In this document: in pieces, positions 17,254 to 24,165 of the stretch
Layout: each line of letters starts with the position of its first letter
Numbering within the stretch: the first letter of the stretch is position 1
DNA from: Kineosporiaceae bacterium
Lineage (GTDB): Bacteria > Actinomycetota > Actinomycetes > Actinomycetales > Kineosporiaceae
Direction of reading: 5' to 3'
NCBI GenBank assembly: GCA_016794595.1
Contig: JAEUJN010000107.1
Span: 1-64,000 of the forward strand
Length of the DNA stretch: 64,000 nt
Notes under the pieces: model-generated
Database searches by the model: none
The model's input: only the letters and a program-made list of their open reading frames with translations
What the model was told of the DNA's origin: nothing
Translations under genes and position numbers: made by a program

Positions 17254-19305
17254 GTGCCCGACCCGACCATCCCGGCAGCGATGTTCGACCGGCTCGATCT
17301 GGTGCTGCACCGCCTGTCCGAGACGTTCGCCGTCGAGGCCGACGGCGGCATTGACGGTGACACGGACGGCGGCACGGGCGCCGATCTGCCCAGCTGGGAG
17401 CTGATCACGGAGCAGCACCCCGGGTGGAGGTGGCTGCGGGCCAGCTACGGTCTCGACGAGACCGAGCTCGATGTACTCCTGCTCGCGCTCGCCCCCGAGG
17501 TCGACCTGCGTTATGCCCGACGGCTGGCCCGATTGCAGGACGACCCCGGGTCGTGCCGCCCGACGGTGGACCTGGTCCTCCGGCTGCTGGCACCACTGCC
17601 CGAGCGACTGGCGGCCCGGGCGCTGTTCCGTACGGACGGCGCGCTGCTCGCGAATCGGCTGATCGCCCTCGAACCCGATCCCCGGCTGATCGCGCCGGTT
17701 CTGCCGACCCATCACGTGGTGATCGACGAGCAGGTGGTCGACGTCGTGCTGCACCAGGGTGGGCTGGATCGACGGCTCACCCGCTGCGCGAGCCTGACCC
17801 GGCCCCAGGCCGGCAGGTGGGCGCAGGTTTCGCTGCCCGCCGGCGAGCGGGACCGGTTGCTCGCTGCCGCCCGGGCCGCGGCGGGGCGGCGTCCGTGGAG
17901 GCTGTACCTCCAGGGCCCGGCGGGCTCCGGACGGCGGACGGCCGCGGCCGCCCTCGCCGGTGAGCTGGGCGTGCCGCTGCTGCGGGTCGACCTGGCTGCC
18001 GTGCTCGCGTGCCCGGCTCCGGCCGGCGGTGACCGGGCCGAGGACGTGCTCGCCCGGGCAGTGCGCGAGGCCCTGCTGCACGGTGCGCTGCTGCACGTCA
18101 CCGGCGCGGACAGCATCATCGACGCCCCGGCCGGGGTAGGTGAGGCGTTGACCGGCACCCTGGCCGACCACCCGGGCCCCACCGTGCTGTCCGGGAGTCG
18201 CGCCTGGGTGCCCTCGGGCGGGTGCCTGCCGGGCGTGATCTCGGCCGACCTCGCCAGCCCCCCCTTCGAGGTGCGGCGCGATGCCTGGCGCCGAGAGCTC
18301 GCATCGGCCGGGGCCGATCCCCACGTGGCCGAGGACCTGGCGGCGCTGTTCCGGGCCGGCCCCGGGCCGATCGCGGATGCGGTCGCCATGGCCGTGGCCG
18401 GCGCTGGTGACACCCCTCCCGGACGCCAGGAGCTGTTCGCCGCGGCACGCGGGCGCAGCGCCCACCACCTGCGCGACCTGGCCCACCGCATCGACCCCGG
18501 GTACGACTGGTCCAACCTGGTCCTGCCCGAGGACTCACTCGGTCAGCTGCACGACCTGTGTCGACGGGTCAGGTTCGCCCGGACCGTCTGGCACGACTGG
18601 GGTTTCGAGCGCACGATCGCCCACGGGCGAGGCGTCACCGCGCTGTTCGCCGGCCCCTCCGGCACCGGAAAGACGATGGCCGCCGAGGTGATCGCCGCCG
18701 AGCTCGGTCTCGAGCTGTTCGCGATCGACCTGTCCACCGTGATCAGCAAGTACATCGGGGAGACCGAGAAGAACCTCGAGCGGATCTTCACCGCAGCGGC
18801 CGAGGCCGATGCCATCCTCATGTTCGACGAGGCAGATGCCCTGTTCGGCAAGCGGTCCCAGGTACGTGACGCGCACGACCGGTATGCCAACGTCGAGACT
18901 GCCTACCTGCTGCAACGGATGGAGCGCTACCCGGGGGTTGCGGTCCTCGCCACCAACCTGCGCACCCATCTGGACGAGGCGTTCACCCGCCGCCTGCAGT
19001 TCGTGGTCGAGTTCCCGTTCCCGGACGAGGCGCACCGGCGGCGGATCTGGGAGGTCAGCTTCCCCGGGGAGGCTCCCCGGCATCCCGAGCTCGACCTGGA
19101 CGCCTTCGCCCGCGAGGTGCGCCTGGCCGGCGGCAACATCCGCAACGTCGCTCTGCACGCGGCGTTCCTGGCCGCCGCGGACGGCGGGCGGATCTGCCAG
19201 GAGCACGTGCGGGCAGCGGTCGCCCATGAGTACCGCAAGCTCGGCCGGGTGCTGCCCGAGGCGCTGGCGCCGATCGAGGCCGACGACCTGATCGCGGCCG
19301 GGTGA
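17254..19305 (+). CDS. eCIS AAA+ ATPase (Afp15-like)
   Basis: The GTG at 17254 follows a strong GGAGGTGA. The 683-aa protein has the N-terminal winged-helix-like region of this family (WRWLRASYGLDETELDVLLL, about residues 50-70). A degenerate P-loop-like segment, GPAGSGRRTA (about 222-231), has Arg in place of the Walker Lys. A canonical C-terminal AAA module follows, with Walker A GPSGTGKTMAAE near 466-477, Walker B ILMFDEADALFG near 519-530, and sensor and arginine-finger regions (VAVLATNLRTHLDEAFTRR). In Afp/PVC systems this ATPase is needed for full assembly or sheath function and is a hallmark separating eCIS from phages. It overlaps the DUF4255 gene by 4 nt. Confidence 0.93.
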   Translation: MPDPTIPAAMFDRLDLVLHRLSETFAVEADGGIDGDTDGGTGADLPSWELITEQHPGWRWLRASYGLDETELDVLLLALAPEVDLRYARRLARLQDDPGSCRPTVDLVLRLLAPLPERLAARALFRTDGALLANRLIALEPDPRLIAPVLPTHHVVIDEQVVDVVLHQGGLDRRLTRCASLTRPQAGRWAQVSLPAGERDRLLAAARAAAGRRPWRLYLQGPAGSGRRTAAAALAGELGVPLLRVDLAAVLACPAPAGGDRAEDVLARAVREALLHGALLHVTGADSIIDAPAGVGEALTGTLADHPGPTVLSGSRAWVPSGGCLPGVISADLASPPFEVRRDAWRRELASAGADPHVAEDLAALFRAGPGPIADAVAMAVAGAGDTPPGRQELFAAARGRSAHHLRDLAHRIDPGYDWSNLVLPEDSLGQLHDLCRRVRFARTVWHDWGFERTIAHGRGVTALFAGPSGTGKTMAAEVIAAELGLELFAIDLSTVISKYIGETEKNLERIFTAAAEADAILMFDEADALFGKRSQVRDAHDRYANVETAYLLQRMERYPGVAVLATNLRTHLDEAFTRRLQFVVEFPFPDEAHRRRIWEVSFPGEAPRHPELDLDAFAREVRLAGGNIRNVALHAAFLAAADGGRICQEHVRAAVAHEYRKLGRVLPEALAPIEADDLIAAG

Positions 19306-20129
19306 GGCCGATGTTCGCCGACCTCGACGCCACCTTGCAGGCCATGCTGGACGACCCCACGAGCCCGGCCGCCCTGCGCGCGGCCGACGTCTCCTTCGTC
19401 ACCCCGGATCGGGACTACAAGCCCGGCCAGGACACGGTCAACCTCTTCCTGCACGAGGTCACCGAGAACCGCGAGCTGCGGGACGAGGCCCGGATCATGG
19501 AGCGTACGGGCACCACGTGGCGCAGCCGCCTGCCCTCGCTCCGCCTGGAGTGCTCCTACCTGGTGACCGCCTGGTCGGCGGACAACGCCGGGCTCAAGGT
19601 GGCCGCAGAGCATCGCCTGCTCGGCCTGGCACTGATCTGGTTCAGCCGGTTCCCGGTGATCCCGGAGCGTTTTCACAGCGGGGCGCTCCGACAGCCCCCG
19701 CAGCCCTACCCCGTGCCCTCGACGGTCGCCCAGACCCGTGAGGGCCAGCCCATGGGGCAGTTCTGGACAGCGCTCGGGATCCCCCCTCGACCGGCCTTCT
19801 CGGTGACGGTGACCATCTGCGTCGACCCGTTCGACCAGGTCGAGCAGTTCGCCGCCGTCGAGCACCTCCAGGTGGGGTCCGCGCCGATGGACGACCCGTA
19901 CCTCGCCGGCCGGGTTCTCGACCCGGCACTGTCCGTCGTCCCCGGCGCGCTGGTCTCCGTGATCGGCGACCCCCGGACGTCGACCACGGACGCCGGTGGC
20001 CGGTTCGCCTTCTCCGGGCTGGAGTTCGGCGCTCACACCCTGCGCGTCACCGTGGGCGCCCGGCCCCCGGTCGACGTCGAGGTGACCTACCGACCCGAGC
20101 ACAGGTTCCACGAGGTGGTACTGACCTGA
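19302..20129 (+). CDS. DUF4255 tail-terminator protein (Afp16-like) with C-terminal Ig/CarboxypepD-reg-like domain
   Basis: The GTG at 19302 overlaps the ATPase stop; an in-frame ATG lies at 19311. Residues 1-190 are a classic DUF4255 domain (FADLDATLQAML, DTVNLFLHEVTENRELRDEA, FSVTVTICVDPFD), the family that caps the tube and sheath end and fixes length. The last ~70 residues (AGRVLDPALSVVPGALVSVI, then DAGGRFAFSGLEFGAHTLRV) form a carboxypeptidase-regulatory-like beta sandwich that the shorter family members lack. At the terminator this could decorate the distal end of the particle or tether it; that is inference. Confidence 0.9.
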   Translation: MRPMFADLDATLQAMLDDPTSPAALRAADVSFVTPDRDYKPGQDTVNLFLHEVTENRELRDEARIMERTGTTWRSRLPSLRLECSYLVTAWSADNAGLKVAAEHRLLGLALIWFSRFPVIPERFHSGALRQPPQPYPVPSTVAQTREGQPMGQFWTALGIPPRPAFSVTVTICVDPFDQVEQFAAVEHLQVGSAPMDDPYLAGRVLDPALSVVPGALVSVIGDPRTSTTDAGGRFAFSGLEFGAHTLRVTVGARPPVDVEVTYRPEHRFHEVVLT

Positions 20130-20204
20130 CCCGACCCGACCGGGAGCAACGACCCGCCGGCACCACGACCCGCCCACAGCGCCACCGACCGACCAGGAGG
20201 AACC

Positions 20205-21350
20205 ATGGTCGACTACCAGACCAAAGCCCCCGGCGTGTACGTCGAGGAGATCACGCCCGCCGGACCGATCGCCGGTGCGGGCACGAGCGTTCCCGCCCTC
20301 ATCGGCATCGTCACCACTCCCCCCGCCGCCGCCGAACTCGGCCGCCCGGTGGCGGTCACCAGCTGGAACCAGTACGTCTCGCTCTTCGGGGAGTACAAGG
20401 CCGGCCTGCACCTGCCGCACGCCGTCCGGGGGTTCTTCGCCAACGGCGGCACGTTCGCCTACGTCGTCCCGATCAAGGACCTCGGAGGGCTCGACGCCGC
20501 CATCGACCAGCTGACCCGGTACAAGGACGTCAGCCTGGTCTGCCTGCCCGGGGTGGTCGACCCCACCCACCAGACGAAGCTGATCGCCCACTGCGAGAAG
20601 CTGGGTGACCGATTCGCCATCCTGGACGGCGCCCCCGATCCCACGCCCCTGAAGGCCGACGGGGTACTCGCCACCCAACGGGCGGGGCTCCTGTCCAAGA
20701 ACGGGTTCGGCGGTCTGTACTGGCCGTGGCTGATCGCACCGGACCCCGCGGCCGACCCGGCGGCGCCGGCCACGATCAGCGTGCCGCCGTCCGGGCACAT
20801 CGCGGGCGTGATGGCCCGGGTGGACGGAGCGGTCGGGGTGCACCGGGCACCCGCCAACGAACCTGTTCGCGGCGCCGTCGGGCTGGACTACGTGCTCAAC
20901 GACGACGAGCAGGGCGCCCTGAACGCCAAGAACATCAATGCAATCCGCACCTTCCCCGGCTCACCACCCCTGGTGTGGGGTGCCCGCACGCTGACCGACG
21001 GCACCCCGTGGCGGTACGTCAACGTGCGTCGCCTGGTCTCCTACATCGAGGACTCCCTGCTCGAGGGCATCCGCTGGGCGGTCTTCGCCCCGAACAACCT
21101 CGCCCTGTGGAAGGGCCTGGAGCGCTCCGTCTCGGAGTTCCTGACCCGGGTCTGGGAGTCCGGCGCCCTGTTCGGCTCGACCGCGACGGACGCCTTCTAT
21201 GTGGTCATCGCCGAGGCGAACAACCCCCCGGCGACCAGGAACCTCGGGCAGGTCAACATCGAGATCGGGCTCGCGGTCACCCGCCCCGCGGAGTACATCG
21301 TCCTGCGCGTCGGCCTCTGGGACGGCGGCACCAGGATCACCGAGGGCTAG
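20205..21350 (+). CDS. Contractile tail sheath protein
   Basis: The ATG follows AGGAGG at 5-6 nt. The 381-aa protein starts with the sheath hallmark MVDYQTKAPGVYVEEITPAG and ends with the conserved subtilisin-like/C-terminal sheath region (NINAIRTFPGSPPLVWGART, YVNVRRLVSYIEDSLLEGIR, FEPNN-like FAPNNLALW, LGQVNIEIGLAVTRPAEYIV). It is the only sheath gene in the window. It is short compared with T4 gp18 but in the usual range for compact eCIS sheaths. The 75-nt leader upstream could hold its own promoter, as expected for a protein needed in hundreds of copies. Confidence 0.96.
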   Translation: MVDYQTKAPGVYVEEITPAGPIAGAGTSVPALIGIVTTPPAAAELGRPVAVTSWNQYVSLFGEYKAGLHLPHAVRGFFANGGTFAYVVPIKDLGGLDAAIDQLTRYKDVSLVCLPGVVDPTHQTKLIAHCEKLGDRFAILDGAPDPTPLKADGVLATQRAGLLSKNGFGGLYWPWLIAPDPAADPAAPATISVPPSGHIAGVMARVDGAVGVHRAPANEPVRGAVGLDYVLNDDEQGALNAKNINAIRTFPGSPPLVWGARTLTDGTPWRYVNVRRLVSYIEDSLLEGIRWAVFAPNNLALWKGLERSVSEFLTRVWESGALFGSTATDAFYVVIAEANNPPATRNLGQVNIEIGLAVTRPAEYIVLRVGLWDGGTRITEG

Positions 21351-21389
21351 AGCCCCACCGACGATTTCACCTGACAGGAGGCACTTCTC

Positions 21390-21830
21390 ATGGCGCAGAC
21401 AGGACAGCGAGTCGATCCGTTCCGCAGCTTCAACTTCCTGGTCGAACTCGACGGGATCGCCCAGGCCAGCTTCAGCGAGTGCGGCGGGCTGAGTTCGACC
21501 ACCGAGGTCATCGAGAACCGCGAGGGCGGGGACAACGGCTCAGTCCGCAAGCTCCCGGGCCGCACGACGTTCGGCGACCTCACCCTGAAGTGGGGGCTGA
21601 CCGACTCGACCGAGCTGTGGGTGTGGCGGCAGCAGATCATCGACGGGAACGTGGTGCGGCGCAACGGGTCGATCGTCATCTTCGACCTGGCCAACAGCAC
21701 CGAGGTGGCCCGGTGGAACTTCCTCCGTGCGTGGCCGACGAAGTGGGAGGGCCCTGCCCTGTCGGCCAAGGCCCACGAGATCGCCGTGGACACCCTCGTG
21801 CTGGCGCACGAGGGCCTGACCCGGGTGTGA
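21390..21830 (+). CDS. Inner tail tube protein (T4 gp19-like)
   Basis: The 146-aa protein shows the gp19/Hcp-like tube features: RVDPFRSFNFLVELDGIAQA, FSECGGLSSTTEVIENREGG, KLPGRTTFGDLTLKWGLTDS. Hexamers of this protein stack to form the tube inside the sheath. It lies 39 nt after the sheath gene with an AGGAGG SD. Only one tube gene is seen, whereas Afp/PVC loci have two or three tube paralogues, so the CIS_tube-domain proteins may fill the remaining tube-initiator role. Confidence 0.95.
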   Translation: MAQTGQRVDPFRSFNFLVELDGIAQASFSECGGLSSTTEVIENREGGDNGSVRKLPGRTTFGDLTLKWGLTDSTELWVWRQQIIDGNVVRRNGSIVIFDLANSTEVARWNFLRAWPTKWEGPALSAKAHEIAVDTLVLAHEGLTRV

Positions 21831-22207
21831 CCGTGGTGGCCGAGGAGCTGATCACCGAGATCGAGTTCGAGTTGCCCAAGGGCTACGTCGACTCCGACGG
21901 CACGCTGCACCGCAGCGGCACCATGCGGCTGGCCACCGCGGCCGACGAGATCTACCCGCTGAAGGACCCTCGGGTGCAGAACTGGCCCGCCTACCTGATC
22001 GTCATCCTGCTCAGCCGCGTGGTCACCCGCCTGGGAGGGCTGAGCGACATCAACCCCGGCGTCATCGAAGGCCTGTTCTCCGAGGACCTGGCGCACCTGC
22101 AGGACCTGTACAACCGGGTCAACGGGCTCACCCCACACCTGGTCGAGAGCACCTGTCCCCACTGTGGCCACTCCCTGACCGTGGATGTGCCGCTGCTGGG
22201 GGGATAA
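21827..22207 (+). CDS. Small tail-assembly protein following the tube gene (tail chaperone-like)
   Basis: A GTG at 21827 overlaps the tube stop (GTGA), with further GTGs at 21833 and 21836. The 126-aa product (about residues 1-110: IEFELPKGYVDSDGTLHRSG, MRLATAADEIYPLKDPRVQN, IVILLSRVVTRLGGLSDINP) matches the small conserved protein that follows tube genes in CIS loci. It ends with a CPHC-x-H zinc-knuckle-like motif. Its position equals that of phage tail-assembly chaperones such as lambda G. The last three codons before TAA are CTG-GGG-GGA, creating a -1 slippery heptamer (see 22198-22204) that would extend the protein by 54 residues into DUF6760. Confidence 0.8.
   Translation: MTVVAEELITEIEFELPKGYVDSDGTLHRSGTMRLATAADEIYPLKDPRVQNWPAYLIVILLSRVVTRLGGLSDINPGVIEGLFSEDLAHLQDLYNRVNGLTPHLVESTCPHCGHSLTVDVPLLGG
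22198..22204 (+). other. Candidate programmed -1 frameshift slippery site (G GGG GGA)
   Basis: Six Gs followed by A form an X-XXY-YYZ heptamer in the correct phase relative to the zero-frame codons GGG and GGA, directly before the TAA stop. A slip of -1 continues as ATA-ACG-GGC-TAC, precisely the DUF6760 frame. A potential hairpin (CCTGG/CCAGG arms around 22217-22237, or TGGAC/GTCCA inside it) lies about 12 nt downstream. Adjacency to the stop codon also favours shifting. Function is inferred, not shown. Confidence 0.6.
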
Positions 22208-22368
22208 CGGGCTACCCCCTGGACCGGGTCCACCAGGAGGCAGCCTTTCTCGGACGTCACGCGCACTGGACCCTCACCGAGGTTCTCCGCCTCGACCATG
22301 CCCAGCGTCGCCGTTGGGTGCAGGAGATCGCCGATCAGTTGGACGCCGCAGAGGAGGTGACACGGTGA
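22204..22368 (+). CDS. DUF6760 protein lacking a canonical start codon; likely expressed by frameshift or from ATA
   Basis: The frame encodes GYPLDRVHQEAAFLGRHAHW, then LDHAQRRRWVQEIADQL, recognisable as DUF6760, a ~50-residue family next to CIS tail genes. No ATG, GTG or TTG exists in this frame before the conserved region. The only nearby candidates are ATA at 22204, which overlaps the upstream TAA as ATAA, or CTG at 22219. The preferred reading is a -1 fusion with the preceding gene, about 180 aa in total. An ATA start cannot be excluded. The TGA at 22366-22368 overlaps the GTG of the DUF4157 gene by 4 nt. Confidence 0.8.
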   Translation: MTGYPLDRVHQEAAFLGRHAHWTLTEVLRLDHAQRRRWVQEIADQLDAAEEVTR

Positions 22369-23396
22369 GGGACCGGCCCACGACAGCCGCGGTTCCGGAC
22401 ACCTTGGGGACCCGCCTGTCCGAGCTGGGGCGGCGGCTGGCGACCCGCCATCGCCTCGCCCGCCCCTGGCACGCGCCGTTGCGCAGCCTGCTGGTCCGGT
22501 CCGCGGAGCTGGCGGGCCAGTCCGACGGCCGGTTCGACCGCGTGGAACCGGGCGGGGCACGCCCGGCGACGCCGATCGGGGTGCCGCCGGCCTCCGGGGC
22601 GGCCCGATGGCCGCGGGGCCTCCCGGCGGCCTCCCGTGGGATGGGCGGCTCGGCGGATCAGTCGCCGGCCTCTCGGGTCGGGCCCCCGGACGGCGAGGTG
22701 CACGTGATCGGGCAGGCCGTCGACGGCGTGCCGGCCTCCGCGATCGATCACTCCCACCCGGACGGCGAGCACCTGTCCCCGGCCCTCTCCTCGGGGCTGG
22801 ACTCGGGGCTGTCCTCAGGGCTGGCCTCGGGCACGCGCCGGCTGCCGGCCGACGTCCGGGCCTCGGTGCGCGCGCTCGCCGGCCCGGGGGCCGATGCGAT
22901 GGTGATCCACGACGACGCGGCGGCAGACGCCCTGACCAGGCGCCACCGCGCCGATGCGGTCACCGTGGGCCGGCACGTTCACCTGCGCGCCGGCCACTAT
23001 CGACCCGACACGGCCGAGGGGTTCGGCGTTCTGGCACACGAGGCCGCCCACGTGACGGCCGGCGGAGCGCTCGGCACCGGCCACCGCGCGACCCCGGGAG
23101 GACGGTCCGCGGAGGAAGCGGTGGCCCTGGAGGTCGAACTGACCGCGCGGCGCGCCTTCGGGGCAGGCCGGCTGGGTTCGGCCGGACCGTCGGGGCCCCC
23201 CGCACGCGGAGGACCCTCGGGCCCTGCTGTCGTCGGAGCGGCCGACCCGCTCGGGCAGACCCACGTGCACGCGATGACCGCCCGCACCGATCGAGACCTG
23301 GACGACGCCCCCGGACTCGACCTCGACCGGCTGCGCCACGCGGTGATCGAGGACGTGATGAGGCGGTTGCGGACCGAGTTCGAGCGAGGGGGCTGA
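22365..23396 (+). CDS. DUF4157 metallopeptidase-domain protein, block B
   Basis: The GTG at 22365 overlaps the DUF6760 stop and follows GAGGAGGTGA; the frame is open further upstream only as a shadow. The 343-aa protein has an N-terminal basic/Pro-rich part, a short LDSGLSSGLASG repeat (about residues 140-160), then the DUF4157 core with HEAAH near residues 225-229 (GFGVLAHEAAHVTAGGALG). A helical C-terminus (RLRHAVIEDVMRRLRTEFER) follows. It occupies the place where tailed phages encode the tape measure, between the assembly protein and the baseplate genes, yet it is too short to be a conventional tape measure. A second DUF4157 gene closes block A. Confidence 0.86.
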   Translation: MRDRPTTAAVPDTLGTRLSELGRRLATRHRLARPWHAPLRSLLVRSAELAGQSDGRFDRVEPGGARPATPIGVPPASGAARWPRGLPAASRGMGGSADQSPASRVGPPDGEVHVIGQAVDGVPASAIDHSHPDGEHLSPALSSGLDSGLSSGLASGTRRLPADVRASVRALAGPGADAMVIHDDAAADALTRRHRADAVTVGRHVHLRAGHYRPDTAEGFGVLAHEAAHVTAGGALGTGHRATPGGRSAEEAVALEVELTARRAFGAGRLGSAGPSGPPARGGPSGPAVVGAADPLGQTHVHAMTARTDRDLDDAPGLDLDRLRHAVIEDVMRRLRTEFERGG

Positions 23397-23397
23397 C

Positions 23398-24165
23398 ATG
23401 GCGTCCCCGAGAAGCGCACTGCGCATGGGCATGCGGCGACCGCAGACCGTGCGTCCGACCGGCGAGCTGGCCAAGGCGACGATCATCGACACCGTCTCGG
23501 GAACCGCTCACGCCGTCATGTACAACCCCGAGGAGCTCAAGCTCGACCAGGGCAACACCTTCGCCGAGGTGCCCATCCCGGGCCTGAACGCCCCACCGGT
23601 GCAGTACGTCCGGGGCAAGTCCCGGTCGCTGACCATGGAGCTCTTCTTCGACAGCTACGAGACGGGCACCGACGTGCGCGAGCACACGGCCCCGATCGTC
23701 CGGCTGCTGGACACCCTGCCCCAGACCCAGGGGCCGCCGGTGCTGCTGTTCTCCCTCGGCCGGGTGCAGTTCCGCTGCGTCCTGGTCGAGGCCGGCCAAC
23801 GTTTCACCATGTTCCTGCGGGACGGCACCCCGGTCCGCTCGACCATGTCGGTGCGATTGCAGGAGTACGTCGAGATCGCGGTCGAGGTGGAGCAGGGGCT
23901 GTTCCTCGGATCCCCCACCCTGAGCGCCGTTGCGGGGACGGCCCGCGACCTGGCGCTCACCGCCGCCGTCCGCACCGGCGTGCTGCCCCCGACAGCAGCG
24001 GTGCACGTGGTGATCGACGGCGACACCCTCAGCTCGATCGCGGCCGCATTCCTCGGCGACCCCGCCCGCTGGCGCGAGATCGCCGAGGCGAACGCGATCG
24101 AGGACCCCTTCGCCCTGCGCCCCGGGCTGACCCTGGTGATCCCCCAGATCGGGGGCCGGCCGTGA
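23398..24165 (+). CDS. CIS_tube protein with C-terminal LysM (Afp7-like)
   Basis: The 255-aa product has the CIS_tube domain at about residues 25-170 (HAVMYNPEELKLDQGNTFAE, GKSRSLTMELFFDSYETGTD, QFRCVLVEAGQRFTMFL). A LysM occupies residues 200-252 (HVVIDGDTLSSIAAAFLGDP, ARWREIAEANAI, LRPGLTLVIPQ). In Afp/PVC particles this protein sits between the tube and the hub. The start is 1 nt after the DUF4157 stop and its own stop overlaps the next GTG. Confidence 0.92.
   Translation: MASPRSALRMGMRRPQTVRPTGELAKATIIDTVSGTAHAVMYNPEELKLDQGNTFAEVPIPGLNAPPVQYVRGKSRSLTMELFFDSYETGTDVREHTAPIVRLLDTLPQTQGPPVLLFSLGRVQFRCVLVEAGQRFTMFLRDGTPVRSTMSVRLQEYVEIAVEVEQGLFLGSPTLSAVAGTARDLALTAAVRTGVLPPTAAVHVVIDGDTLSSIAAAFLGDPARWREIAEANAIEDPFALRPGLTLVIPQIGGRP

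Noticed and set aside
18927-20843. Long minus-strand open frame under the ATPase, terminator and sheath genes
   Set aside because: Antisense shadow spanning three well-supported genes.
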